Source of the DNA: Dichomitus squalens LYAD-421 SS1
Lineage: Eukaryota; Basidiomycota; Agaricomycetes; Polyporales; Polyporaceae
Assembly (NCBI RefSeq): GCF_000275845.1
Contig: NW_006766950.1
Span: 22,534 to 86,533, forward strand
Direction of reading: 5' to 3'
DNA: 64,000 nt
Position numbers and translations under genes: made by a program. The notes beneath the pieces are model-generated. The model did not search any database, had not been told where the DNA came from, and worked only from the letters and a program-made list of their open reading frames with translations. Positions 12,097-23,694 of this stretch are shown piece after piece. The first letter of the stretch is position 1. Each line of letters begins with the position of its first letter.

Positions 12097-13739
12097 TCAG
12101 CTCTCGTCCAGACCTGCTGCGTGGAGTTGCGCATACGACGGCGGCAGCGTCTCTACCACGTCCGTGTCGTACCCAGCCGGCGTGAACATATTCGCGTCCG
12201 GGTCCGCAATGGGCCCTCCTGCCAACCGCACCCCACCATCACGCGCCTCCCTGAACGTCCGTTGTACCCAAGGCGACTGTGGGGGAGACAACGCTCCTGA
12301 AAAGGACATGTTGCCTCCTGACGAAGACCCGGCACTGGTCGCGAGCGACACGGGAGCGGCCCCATCCGCCCTGCCAGGCATTGGCCGCATCTGCGGCCCA
12401 GGAAGGTACGGCAGCGGGCGGTCAGTGGCGGAACTGCCTCTCGGGGATGAGGCTTGATCAGCGCGAAGCTTTTCCAGGAATCCGGCTGCGTCTGCGTCTA
12501 GAGGTTCTACGTTATGAGTGTAGTGTGAGAAGCCTGGGGACGAGAGCGAGCTGTCTGTGGAAGGGGGGCCGCGCTCTGAGACGAGGGGCATCCTTGACCA
12601 CGAGTCTGGCGTCTGGACGGCGGGGCTCGCCAGAAGTTGGCCCTTCGAGAATTGCGCCGCCTCTGGGGTATGGGCAGCTGGACGTAACATGTAAGTCCAG
12701 CCGCAAGCATGTGTGAACATCACAAAACATACTATCATAGGGCATGGCAGCCGACTTGTCGGATGTTTGAGACTTACGTCGCATTCGAAGCCACCAGAAT
12801 GCAGCAAGGAGCAACGCGATCACACCAACAACGCCAACTACGACGCCGACGATGATCGACGTCTTCGAAGACGACCCCGTGGCGGCGGGAGCAGCAGATA
12901 GGCCGGTGTTGCCGTCCGTAGTGGACCCAGGACTCGGAGATTGAACGGGCGCGCCGCCAGTTGTCGACGTCTGTGGTGTCGAAACAGACAAGTCCGTTGG
13001 GGGCCTCAGGACTGTCGTACCGGTAGTCATGCTCGAGCCAGGGACGGTTCCCGATGAGCTAGTCTCAGGACTCGTGGAGCTTGTGGTCGAGGCTGTCTGC
13101 GTCTGGAAGACTGTGGAGAGGTGTTGAGAAGTACTAAAAGGTGGCGCGGCCGTTTCTGACGTAGTCGAGCGCGGCGCAGATGTCGTAGTTCCTGGCGCAT
13201 TACTGGTGACAGGTGCAGAATCCGCGGTCTCGTACTGTACGAAGTCCAGCCAAAAGATGGCGCCGAGGTTCGTAATGGTGAGCTGATGCTGCGTGGGGGA
13301 GAGGTCTCCCGACGTGTATACGAGGTTTTGGTACGTAATTTGCGGCACGAAATCCTCGCTCAACCATAGCGTCGGCGCACCGCCGTCGACGGAGAATGAG
13401 ACGTTGGTGAGGTAGGTCCCTGCGGGTCGGCGAGTCGCGAATACCTGAATCTGCGTGCCTGGAAAGCATTCGTAGGTTAAGGGCGGAAGACAATGAGGTA
13501 CTGTTACGTGCGGATTGTGTCCGGATGAAGGACGCACCGATGAAATCGAAGGATACGCTCGCCCCGCTTTGATTCGTCCAAGTATCGTGGTGCCCGAAGG
13601 TGTTGGGGTCCCCATCCGGTACCCATAAGCCGGAGTAGAACATGCCTGCATCAGTGTCGTCTGCCGTCGCCACTCCAGCACGGGCGAAAGGAAAAGTGCA
13701 AAGCAAGAGTAGGGACAGGATCAAATGCAGCAAAAGCAT
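12097..13739 (-). CDS. secreted-type single-pass membrane protein, Ser/Thr-rich (487 aa)
   Basis: Three exons join in frame: 13538-13739, 12778-13458 and 12097-12677 (1464 nt). The start gives a clear signal peptide (MLLLHLILSLLLLCTFPFARA). The ectodomain begins with a beta-rich segment resembling the galactose-binding-like domain seen in many basidiomycete membrane proteins (MFYSGLWVPDG, WTNQSGASVSFDFIGTQIQV, FWLDFVQYE). A long Ser/Thr/Pro stalk, probably O-glycosylated, follows. The transmembrane helix is IIVGVVVGVVGVIALLLAAF plus WWLRMRR as stop-transfer. The cytoplasmic tail of about 190 residues is Ser/Pro-rich and ends SYAQLHAAGLDES. A cell-wall sensor or adhesion role is inference from layout only. 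The frame stays open upstream of 13739, but only this Met starts a signal peptide. Confidence 0.8.
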
Positions 13740-15799
13740 GTCGTAGAGACCGGACTGCAGCCGGAAGGAGGAGCATAACCTGGTGGGACGGCCAGGCAGC
13801 GTCACAGAAGGAAGGGAGGGACGAAAAGAAGGAAGATGACGAGAAAGAGTGTGATGATCGCGGGAGAGAGACCGCAACGGCGAGGGCGGGCGGGATGCCG
13901 TCAGTCGTCGGGTCGCGTGCGGGAGCGGGTGACCGTCATCAGCTCGCGCTGACGATGATTCCGGGTACAGCGGCCTATGGCCGAAAGAATCTGTGTGGGG
14001 AGTATGTAGGGCTTTCCCAATCATCCATCGGCCGCCCCCGGGAATGGGCGGGTGATCAGCGTCGTGTAACTCGTTGCCGCCGCATCATTCAGTGACCCCG
14101 AGATGGGTTTAGACCACAAGACAACTAAGTTCAAGAGGGACAGAGCTCTCGCAACGGACCTGGATATTGCAAATAGCGCCGCGAAGCCGGCAAGGATCGG
14201 TGAAATTGTTTATGGGCTGCTCATGAACATCTGCAGTTCAGCAAACTCGAAGGTGATCGCGCTGCCGTAAACGATGACTACTAACCAATCGCCTGCTCTT
14301 CTCTACATGAGTGCGGTATGACGAGCATGTTCAGGAGAGACGAAGCGGGCTGCGAAGCTATAGGCGGAGTAGCCCTGCGCAGGCAGACGCAGAGGGAAGC
14401 TCAAGCGAATCGGCCTGCTTGATGTCTGACTGCAGCATCATTTCACAGCAACTAGTACTGGGTCAGGCACGGAAAGACGTATGAGGGTGCGTACACTGCG
14501 TACCTTCTGTCGCAAATTCTTCAACTACCAATGTTGGCCGTGTGCAAGCCGTGGGGGACTCAGTCCTGAACCGTCAGCTCAAGGCCTTACTCGCTCTTCG
14601 AGTACATGATGATACGCATTTGACAGAAAAGGTGATGGCGGGATAAGGCGTTCAAGTTTCAAATGAGTACTGGAGCCGGCGCAGTCCAAAAGGTTTGGAC
14701 GCTCGAGGAGGAATATGAGGCGCCCAGACACGTGGCTAGTAGCCTCGTGCTCGTAACGCACGCACATCCACCAAAGTCGGGAGTCGGGACAGCGCAACGA
14801 GCCTCCTCATCAGAAACCTCCGTGCAAGACTCACGGACAGAATATGGCGCTTTGTGCAGACATACAGATGCCACGGATTGGTCCCTGTCGAAGACTCCGA
14901 GGGCATGACGGTCTATGCGACGGCCATTCGACGGTCAGTGTGTCCTTAGGTGGTCTGCCGTAAGCGATATTGATGTATCTCAATCATCGCACCCCGGACT
15001 CGTGAGCTCGTCTCTACCCGACGTCGGGAAGCAACCCCAGCCTCGCGTCCGCCACGCCGACCTACGGATCTATCTCCATCGAGGAGCAAGACGCGCGCGT
15101 TCACTCAAATGGCAAGTTGTCATCCTCGCTGTTGCTGCTAGCATGCGCACGTTCGGTAAGTACTGGATCCCTTAATACGAGCCACGCCGTCGCGCTCGGA
15201 AATTCGGGGGAGGACCCGATCGCGCTGCCAAACCTCTATCGATAAACCCAGTACTTGATACCTCAGAGTGCCCCCTTCTCCGGCGATAATGAGGGACACA
15301 TGACCGCGAACGAGGAGCTCGGCGACAGGCGGAGCACGCCACGAGGCACTTCCCCAGGGAGAAAGGACCGGAGGTACGTACACATGTATGTATGTACATA
15401 ATGAACGTTCCGAAGCCTTCGGGATCCCGAGTTCGTGGCGTCGCCCCTGGCACAGAAGACGGTGGCCTGGAAGTCTGATTGGCGTCGCAGCTATCAGCGG
15501 TGCCCTTGAATCCACGCAATTGGCGTAGTGGATGGCACAGCTCCATAGCGCGCGGGTCAGAGGACAGAATTCGGACGCTCTGTCCTGGACAGCTCGTTTC
15601 AGCCTTTTCGAAAACCGCAGGACAAGGTGCGATGCTCCATCGAGGAACTCACGCGACAAGTTGAAGGGATGAGAGAAGTCGAAGAAGCTGCGATTCAGAC
15701 GACTACTGTACACATACGAGCGACTCTACAGGCACGGTCGACGAAGCGTCCCGAATACACCCATGTTCATTTCGTGCGTACACCGTGGGCGGAACACGC
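13740..15799. other. intergenic, no supported gene
   Basis: About 2 kb without a supported gene. A plus-strand stretch at about 15000-15160 gives a run ending KLSSSLLLLACARSV before a GTAAGT, which could be a stray exon, but no start or partner exon was found. The 3' flank of the quinone oxidoreductase gene begins at 15799. Confidence 0.45.
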
Positions 15800-16867
15800 T
15801 CAGAACTTGACCTTGGCGACGGTCTCCCAGAAGCCCTTGCCCTGCGCCTCGGCGACCTCGAGCTCGAGCGCGGAGGGCTTGCGCGAGCCGTCAGCGCCCG
15901 CGAAGGTACCCGCGCCCCAGGGAGAGCCTGCGATGATAAATCAAGAGCGTCAGCGCATCGCTCGCCAGGAATAGCAAAGTTTACAGGATGAGAGGGTTCC
16001 GTAAGGGTCGCCGGCAGACTAGCGTGCAAATGACGCGCATATAGCCGCGGAAGCGGGGGGAGTGCGGACGGGCGAACGAACGAAGGGAAGAACGGAACGG
16101 GTAGGCTAGACGGAAAGGGGACACTCACCACCGTGGACCTCCGTGAGGTTCGTGAGCTGGCCGAACGTCTTTGCGTACCCGAGGGGGACGTAGATGATGC
16201 CGTGGTGGGTGAGCGTCGAGATCGAGTTGATGACGGTCGACTCCTGGCCGCCGCCGGGGGACGAGGTGGAGACAAAGACGGACGCGTACTTGCCATGGAG
16301 CGCGCCCGTGGCCCACAGCTGGCCGGTCGCGTCCCAGAAGGCCTTCCACTGGCCGGGGAAGTTGCCGTATCGGGTGGGGATGCCGAAGACGAACGCGTCG
16401 AACTGGGCGAGGTCGTTCGGGGCGAGGATGGGGTAGTTGGGCTTGGGGGGCGCGTAGAGCTTATCGAGGACCTCCTGGGGGAGGGTCTCCGCGATCCTGT
16501 AGGTTCAGAAGGCATGGTCAGATCGGATGAGAGCGTGATCGACATTGAAGTACGCACTGGTAGATGGTGGCAGAACCGCCGCCGGCCTGGATACCCTTCT
16601 TCACGGCCTCCGCCACTATTTGCGTAAGTGAGCACAAGACGGAAGAGGGATAGGTAGGAGATATAACGTACAAGTGGCGACGTGGCCGTACATGGAGTAG
16701 ATGATGATGGCGACCTTGGGGCTAGACATGGCTGTAGCAGGTGCGGGTTGGATGGCAGGAGCGGGGGTAGGTGCAGGTGCGGAGGAGGCGGGGGAGGACT
16801 TGGACTTGGATGCGGGCTGAGTGTCTTCTGAGTGGTTGTTCTTAAGCCTCTTGCCGGGGAAGCACAT
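15800..16867 (-). CDS. NAD(P)H:quinone oxidoreductase, WrbA/flavodoxin type (249 aa)
   Basis: FMN-dependent quinone reductase of the WrbA/PST2/YCP4 family; two-electron reduction of quinones to hydroquinones in the cytosol, important to wood- and litter-decay fungi. Four exons join in frame: 16672-16867, 16558-16615, 16129-16496 and 15800-15927 (750 nt). The flavodoxin fold starts at about residue 48 ([20 protein letters not shown], the FMN phosphate loop), followed by [55 protein letters not shown] and the C-terminal helix [15 protein letters not shown]. It carries an extra N-terminal stretch of about 47 residues, [10 protein letters not shown] plus a Pro/Ala/Ser linker. Start chosen because a TATAAAA motif lies 63 bases upstream; an internal Met (MSSPKVAI) could give the core enzyme alone. 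Confidence 0.93.
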
Positions 16868-16929
16868 TCACGAGGCTGTTGGCGAGATGCAAGACGATAG
16901 CGGCGGGGACAGGGGACTCCACAGGTAGG

Positions 16930-16936
16930 TTTTATA
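16930..16936 (-). promoter_or_regulatory. TATA box of the quinone oxidoreductase gene
   Basis: TATAAAA on the minus strand, 63 bases upstream of the ATG at 16867. Position and sequence suit an inducible core promoter. Confidence 0.6.
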
Positions 16937-18016
16937 CATCGATCGAGCGTCTGCGCACCCGAGGCCGTCGTGAGACGTTCACCCCCTGATCGGGGAGGTC
17001 GTTCTTCTCGAGAACTCGAATCCGTAGCCCAATATGGAGCCAGACGCGCCCCCGTCACCTCACGCTCCTTATTCCCGCCGCGCCTCCGCCTGCCGTACAC
17101 TCACTGGGCACCGAAGGCCTGCGCAGACATTGGTGGATCGCCCGGAGATAGTAAGCTCATAGAGCGCAACCGCGGCGTGGACGGTCGGTCGCAGAGAGAG
17201 CAAGCGGGTCGCAGCTAACGTCATGGACGGGGCAGGCGCGCATGGGCGAGTAGGGTGGCTGTGGCCTCCCCTGAGTGTTCGCCTCCCAAATCGGGCAGGA
17301 TTCTCTCGTCCGCGGCTGTTGTGGCTGGCGTGTCAACTTCACCCGCCCGGGCCTTGTCCATTTCCGGGCCCATCCCGCCCACGCCCGCCCTCGCAGCTCT
17401 GTTCTCGCGTAGCCGTCCAGCGACGACGATGGCGACCCTTGTCTACTCCTGGCCCTTTGCTCACACACACACTCACGCCGCTCGTGACGGCGTTGCCTCC
17501 AGGTCGATTAACCGTGCAAGTTGCCTCCAATGGTCATCATCCATCGTCCGCTTTTGGGCTGCGGTTCTCCGCGTCCTGCTCCATGGCGTTCTCCGTCTTA
17601 CGCCCATTCGAACGCTGACTCACCCAGACTGTCAGCTCCATTAGCAAATCCATGATCGAACTTACAGAGCATGCCTCTCCAGCCCGCAAAAGCATGCAAG
17701 ACGTGCTGCGTCCCGCTCAGTCCATGTCGAAGCTATCCCGAAGTTCCTGGAACAGGTGGTTGATTCGGTTGAGACTCGCGCGAGGCTTGGTCAGCACGCC
17801 CGAGCTCAAAAGTAATGCTGCATGCGTCAAGACCATTCGTAAGGCGAGGTCAACCTTCGGTCTAGCACTGCTGGTCACCGATGCATCGTAATGTTCCGTA
17901 AGTGGCGAGGCGAGTGTGTGTCAAGCCTTGACACAGTCTGTCAAAGAAAGATGAAACTCAGGTCGCATAAATTCTCTCCGAGTCAGCACATTCGCTCAAT
18001 GTATACGTGAGATTGA
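16937..18016. other. intergenic, no supported gene
   Basis: GC-rich to 17650 with pyrimidine-rich and CA-repeat stretches (CACACACACACTCAC near 17461). Plus-strand frames at 17223-17644 have no family motifs. No RNA gene is recognised. Confidence 0.5.
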
Positions 18017-18183
18017 GGCCCCGTTCGGTATGTCGGATTAGAGTAGGATACATAAGTAGGTTCAGTTTTCCCCGCCAGCAGCCAAACCGCCAGAGCCCAC
18101 TCCCATCACTGAGCGGCTACGGCGTTTTTGGCTGATGAACCAACCAACCCATCCTTATCCTATCCGACCTACCGAACGGGGCC
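18017..18183. mobile_element. 167-bp MITE with TGA target-site duplication
   Basis: The ends GGCCCCGTTCGGTA (18017 on) and its reverse complement (to 18183) are perfect inverted repeats, and similarity extends inward (GTCGGATWRG, AGGAT). The trinucleotide TGA flanks both sides (18014-18016 and 18184-18186). A 3-bp duplication and short TIRs without coding capacity suit a PIF/Harbinger-type non-autonomous element; that family assignment is inference. Confidence 0.8.
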
Positions 18184-18186
18184 TGA

Positions 18187-18810
18187 AAGATATGTCTCAT
18201 AGAGGATTCGAACCTCAACAGACCTTTTGGCAAGCGGTTTTTTCAGCGCCTCGCCCGTTCTTCTCCAAATGAGGAGTCCGGGTCTATTGGCCATCTGGTG
18301 CTAGATGTTTCAGGGATCCTCCGCGCCAACCGAGCTCAACCTTCCTCGATCCTGTGCCTACGAGAGACGGTGACTGGCTGGCGATGCGCTGAACGAGATG
18401 TACTTGTTCTGGTCTGCTCGATGTAGAAGCACATTGTACTGAGGGGTAGTGGTCCTTTGCAGGTATGAAACCTTCTCATCCTCCCTCTGCCCGTCTCAAA
18501 GCTCCCTCTCACCCTTCGTCCCGCGTGGTAGGGAGGTCTCAGACCTGCAAGGCCTGCTGACCCTCACTTCAGTAAACCTCGTTGTAGGCAGTAGTACTCG
18601 CTCGATATGAACATCATCGTCGGAATTTTGGGTTGAAGACCACCAATCCGTCGTCTTAAACTTGAAGTTCTTCGATATAGTCGAATCTCGATCGAGGTCG
18701 AGCTTTGCCTCAATGCTGCTCGTAACTTGTGCTGCTTTGTCATCCAAGTACTGGCGCTTAATTTCAAGGTGGTAAAGCCCGAAGCCACACCGACTCGTCC
18801 CGGATTAATA
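18187..18810. other. intergenic, no supported gene
   Basis: Contains a tRNA B-box-like GGTTCGAATCC on the minus strand near 18194-18210 with only a weak A-box partner; I could not fold it into a tRNA. No protein gene is supported. Confidence 0.5.
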
Positions 18811-19518
18811 GGGGTAGTCAAAGATGGCGGTTCGGTGGACGATTCGAGCGAACGATTCGGGAGACGATTCGAGAGGGGGGGAATCCGCGATTCTGGCAGA
18901 ATCGCGTCGAATCGCCGGTGCGAGTCTGGAGGAGCACCGCCCACCCGAATCGCGATTCTCTGTACTCGATTCCCTCAGTCCGACCTCGGATAAGCCCTCT
19001 TGTAATAGGTTATATGTCAAATTATTATTGGGCTTACGAGCGACCCTACTGCAACTTGAAGCTGGCGGCTTCTCTACTTTAATCAGAATCACTGGTGTAC
19101 AGATTCCCTCCACCTTCAAATGTCCAACCAGACCGAAACCCTTCCTTTCAGAAAGTCCGGCCGTCTCACCTGGCAACCTGCTGCTGGCTCTGGCACAAAG
19201 ATCGGGAATTGAGTGCGCCGTGTCTTGGTAAACTGAATATATTCGCTATGCGGGCCCGAGAGCTGTAACAAGGCATAGTAGGGGGAAGAACAACGCGGCA
19301 CACGTCGAGAAACCATCGCGCGAGGATGCATAGATTACCTAATTCTGATATCACAGACGCCAGAAGGCCTGACCGACTCAAGAATCTATCCTGGAATCGA
19401 CCCGTAGAAACGTGGGGTGGTCAAAGTGCCCACACGAATCCAGGACGATTCCCTTCCACCGAATCGCTGCAGAATCGCTTGTCGAACCGTCCTCCGAAAC
19501 GCCATCTTTGACTACCCC
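18811..19518. mobile_element. 708-bp non-autonomous element with TA duplication
   Basis: The ends GGGGTAGTCAAAGATGGCG (18811 on) and its reverse complement (to 19518) are perfect over 19 bases, with continued similarity (TTCGGNGGACGNTTCGA). TA flanks each end (18809-18810 and 19519-19520), as for Tc1/mariner-like elements. Subterminal ACGATTC/GCGATTC motifs repeat inside both arms. No transposase is present. A second terminus-like sequence, GGGGTGGTCA.AGTGC, lies inside at 19414, suggesting a nested or composite element. Confidence 0.8.
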
Positions 19519-19520
19519 TA

Positions 19521-19957
19521 AATATTGTGGCAGCCCCTCTCCACTACGCCATCCATGGCAAATCTCGGTCATTGGTTCGCGCCATACAGTGTACCTGCAT
19601 GCAGATGCACCCAAGACTCAAGAAACTTCGTTCCCTCCCTACTGAACGACACGGAGGAGCTCGTATACGGTATAGAACTGTGGATCCCATCTAAATCAGG
19701 CTGATCTGCGAAAACCCTGTCGTCGTTGGTTGCCGCCTTATATGCGCTGATAGGCGAGCTACTGTCGCCGAACTGACGCTAGCTCCGCTGCACCCAGATC
19801 ATGTTCAAATTGAAAAACCATGTTGCAATTGCTTAAAGACGGCTGGCTTCTCTTCGAGACATGATTCCGCAGCCCCAACAGCCCACCCCTTGGCTTTGAA
19901 ATCAACGCACGGAAGCCTCCTTGGGAGAAGCGCATCTTCGCGTTCGCTCAGTACACG
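19521..19957. other. upstream region of the amino-acid transporter gene
   Basis: No gene seen. The stretch runs from the end of the 708-bp element to the transporter start codon, so insertion of that element lies about 440 bases upstream of the gene. Confidence 0.5.
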
Positions 19958-21830
19958 ATGGCCAATCTCGACTACGCAGAAGAGAAAATTGTGCAGGAGA
20001 ATGTAGCGAACGAGTCGGTGCCTTACACAGGAGCAGGAGATCAGGTAGATGTCTTTGGGGACGAAGAGCAACATGATATCCGGTACAAGACTCTGAGCTG
20101 GCAGGTAAGTTGGACACTTCACAGCTGTGAACGGTCTGATCGGATGCTGAAGTGTCTGCTCCGTAGCTCGTCGCCGCACTCATGATCACGGAGATCGTGA
20201 GCACAGGCATGCTGACGCTCCCGAACGCCATGGCAGTCGTGGGTGTGTCATCCAGGCAGGGTGCCCTCACCGTGGTACTCACTCAGCGTCTTCCTACACA
20301 GGGATCGTCCCGTCTCTCATCCTGACGGTCTTCCTAGGCGTGTTCGCTTTGTACACCGCCAAGCTGCTCATCGACTTCAAGCATAACCATCCGGAGGTGC
20401 ACAACATGGGTATATGCGCTCCCTAGAAACTCTTGCAGCACTTCTCACGTCAAATCCCACAGGCGATGCCGGGTTCATCATGTTCGGCCCCGTAGGCCGC
20501 GAGATCTTCTCCGTGGGCTCGCTGATCTTCGCCATATTCTGCGTCGGGGCCCTCGTCCTCTCCGGGCAGCAGGCCCTCTCGGTGCTCTCGGACAACGGCC
20601 TATGCGCGACAGTGTTGCTGGTGATCTTCTCGCTCGCGACGTTCCTCGTCTCCCTCCCCCGGACGCTGGCGCAGCTCAGCTGGGTCGGGCTGCTGAGCGC
20701 GGCCTTTATCGGCATTTGTGGGTTGTCTGGTATGATCGGAGCGGGGGCGAACCCTGTCCCCGGCCGAGTCGTCGTTGCGACTGTCCCGAACAACTTTTAC
20801 GAGGCCTTCCTTGCGATTACTGGGCCTGTAAGCCTGCCTTTGCTTGGTCTTGATCATTTGACTGACTGACTGGCTCGTTCCAGGTGTTTGCATATGCAGG
20901 TATGAGTTGCCTGCATTGATGGAAGACTAGACTGAATGCTTGCACACATCGCAGGCCATTTCATGTACGGAAGGTTTTGCGCCATAAGCGAAGTGTCGAA
21001 ATCCTCATACTGTCACTCAGGTTCTTCGTCCTCATTTCTGAGATGAAGCGCCCAGAAGACGCTATGAAGGCGAGTGCACCCGCGTCTTTGCAGGTCTCAG
21101 GCAATAACTAGAGCCCATAGGCTGCTTGGGTGCTGCAAGGGTTCTCGACCACGTTCTACGCCGTTTTCAGCGTGGTCGTGTACGCGTATATCGGCAGCAC
21201 CGTTGCCTCGCCCGCTCTCCTTTCGCTCCCTCCCATCTGGGCGAAGGTCAGCTTCGCCTTCGGCTTGGTGAACTTCCTCATGTAGGTCACCTTCTGGCTC
21301 GACGTGAAGCGCGTGCTCATCGTCGTCGTCGTCTGACAGAACAGGAGCGATCTATGCCCATACCGCGGCGAAGCTTGTCTTCGTCCGCGTCTTCCGGGGC
21401 ACCCACCACATCTACACGCACACGGTGCTCGGCTGGTCGACATGGGTCGGGCTCTGCTTTGCCTCTGTCGCGGTGTCCTTCGTGCTGGCGAGCGCCGTCC
21501 CCATTTTCTCGTACCTCACCGGGATCACAGCCTCGCTTTTCGCGTCGTGGTACACTTACGGAGTGGCTGGCTTCTTCTGGCTCTACGATACCTTCCACCT
21601 CAAGGGAGGGCTTGATGCGCTGAAGAGGAGGCGGCTCGGGACATCGTTGGCTGTCGCGACCGTCCTCGCGGGGGCGTTCATGTGTGTGGCCGGGACGTAT
21701 GTCTCAATCAAGGTATTGTGCGCTGTTTGTGGATGATCGCTGTTGGTCCGCTTACAATGTTCTCGTGTATTCTCAGCTGATCGCGGACGCGTACGATGCA
21801 GGGCTTGTTGGAAAGCCGTTTACATGTTAA
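19958..21830 (+). CDS. amino-acid transporter, AAAP family (452 aa)
   Basis: Plasma-membrane proton-coupled amino-acid permease of the Aa_trans (AAAP) family, the group that includes Neurospora mtr. Ten exons join in frame: 19958-20104, 20167-20242, 20302-20409, 20463-20827, 20884-20899, 20955-20964, 21021-21069, 21121-21281, 21340-21712 and 21777-21830 (1359 nt). The hydrophilic N-terminus (about 45 residues) leads to SWQLVAALMITEIVSTGMLT and LPNAMAVVG, the family's first-helix motif. About eleven helices follow, including GSLIFAIFCVGALVLSGQQA, QGFSTTFYAVFSVVVYAYIG and AVPIFSYLTGITASLFASW. Two tiny exons (16 and 10 nt) are needed to restore the conserved stretch VFAYAGHFMFFVLISEMK. Intron 7 has a GC donor (AAG|GCGAGT). 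Confidence 0.93.
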
Positions 21831-22410
21831 TCGCACTCGATTTGCTCTCCGTACGACTGATATGGCAGGGTAGTGCTTATACAAAGACATTCAAAGAGGA
21901 ACACCTCGCCGCCCCACCGCCTTTGCATGTGTGCTCTGCTTTCCCCCTTGGCATCCGTGCAACGAGCAAAATGTGATATGATTTGAGTTTGGGATGCGGC
22001 GTACTGTGTGTTTACAGGAAGAGAAAGTGAGTCATCTGCGGACCCAACGAGATCTGACTCACGACACTGTACTAGGATTAGATCACTTCGCAGGATCAAG
22101 CTGTAGCGAGTCCGTGCGCAACGGAGGCGGATCCGTCTATCAGAACGTCTGCACTCCCTTGCTATACCCGCCCAAGGACACCGTTGGCACTGGGGGTTCT
22201 CTTGGATTGGACTGGGCTTATTGTGCGAGCCAATTGTACTCACGCTTCGAGTCACTGTGGGACAACGTTGGGTCCGTGCTGGCAGTGGCTGTTCTCAGCC
22301 ATGCCGAGGGGATCTGTGGTCCCCTATAACGCTGACCATGGCATGTCTCCCGGAATCTAAGACACCGCAGGTACCCTCCCGACCTGCAGCTTGTCCCACT
22401 CACTCACGCG
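21831..22410. other. intergenic, no supported gene
   Basis: 3' flank of the transporter; short frames only, none with family features. Confidence 0.5.
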
Positions 22411-23475
22411 ATGTCTTCGACGGCTACGACCCCTGCTCAGGATCTGAATGCGGTCATGGCAAGCTGTTACACCGCACATCCTGAGATAGAAGGTGGCCGC
22501 CTTCGCGCGCACAAGATCGAGGTCCATGTGACTCTGCGAACCATTATCGTGCGTTTTCCAGATCGGCCCGGATGCAAGATACATGATGGGTGGAGGCACA
22601 GGTAGTGTACCCGCTTGCTTGCCCTTCTGTAGGTACATGCGCGCAATTGTGGCGATCCTGCTTGAATGCGGACGACAAACCTGTCGCTAGCATACGCCCA
22701 AGCAGATAATTCACTATTGACTCGAACACCCGCACAGTCAGCGTTCTGACTGCTCTGCACTCTAGGCCCATAGTCTTTCGCGCTCGCGGAACTTGGCCAC
22801 GAAGTCACGCTCGTCGACGTCTCCTCAGGCCTCCTCGCCCTAGCCCAAGCACGCGCCGCATCTTCCCCCGACGCGCCCGCCCCTCCAAGGTGACGCGACG
22901 CGCCTCGCAAACCACCCCGATCTCGCAGACGAATGCGGCACATTCGACGCCGTCCTCCTCCTCGGCCCCCTCTACCACATCATGGCCGCAGACCTCCGCG
23001 CTCCGCGACGCGTGGGACTTCGTCCGCCCGGACGGAGGCGTGCTCTTCTGCGCGTGGGTCAGCCGGTACGCGCGCTACCGCGGCCTCGCGCTGGAGGAGC
23101 CCGCACGGCTCGCGCGCAAGCCGGAGTTCTATGCTCGACATGCGCAGGACGGGGTCTATGTAAAGCTCGCGCCGGGTGGGGAGGTGTTGCATCATGAGCT
23201 GCCGGACAACATGCCCGGAGTTTGAAGAGAGGCGACAGGTGTGGAGGACGTGGAGATGGTCGGGACGGAGGGTCTGTTGGCTGGAGGTCTGGACAAGTTG
23301 GTGAACGAGTTGGAGGGAGAGGAGTTTGAGGTGAGTATCTGCAACCTCTGTATCCGCAGAGCGAGTGTGCTCACTGTTTTGCCAGGCGTGGGTGCAGAAA
23401 TGTTTGGATGTCGGCGCGGATGAGCATGGTTGGAGAATGGCGGATCATATCGTTGGAGTTGCGATGAAGGTGTGA
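22411..23475 (+). pseudogene. frameshifted class I SAM-dependent methyltransferase
   Basis: Pieces of a small methyltransferase of the type common in bacteria are spread over three frames. In order: CYTAHPEIEGGRLRAHKIE, a damaged motif I near 22577-22600 (MGGGTG in one frame), ALAELGHEVTLVDVSSGLLA, then DATRLANHPDLADECGTFDA and VLLLGPLYHIM, then in another frame ALRDAWDFVRPDGGVLFCAW and ELPDNMPGV, and a C-terminal exon pair ending GWRMADHIVGVAMKV at 23475. The shifts between these blocks are not explained by introns with normal ends. Either the gene is dead or the assembly has indels here. In an intact homologue, motif I binds SAM; the substrate is unknown. Confidence 0.7.
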
Positions 23476-23694
23476 TGCTTCGGAAGACGGGCAGCGGATG
23501 CTGCGCAGAGATCTGACCATGGATGTATGACACCGGTGCCCAAGAAACTCATGCGTGCATTACTGTACCGAGGCTGTATATCTACTTATAAATATGCGTC
23601 TAGATAAATGCTTGGTAAAACACAACAGTCATGGACCTCAAGATCTCGTCGTACAACAATAAATATCTGAGCTCCTCCGACAGGACACGTCCGC

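Noticed and set aside
15703..17100. 465-codon minus-strand open frame, Ser/Pro/Arg-rich
   Set aside because: It overlaps the quinone oxidoreductase gene, runs through its introns and has low-complexity composition typical of a shadow frame in GC-rich DNA.
18190..18310. Possible tRNA or tRNA-derived SINE (GGTTCGAATCC on the minus strand)
   Set aside because: A B-box match is present, but the acceptor stem does not pair, the T-stem has a mismatch and the anticodon arm is unclear.
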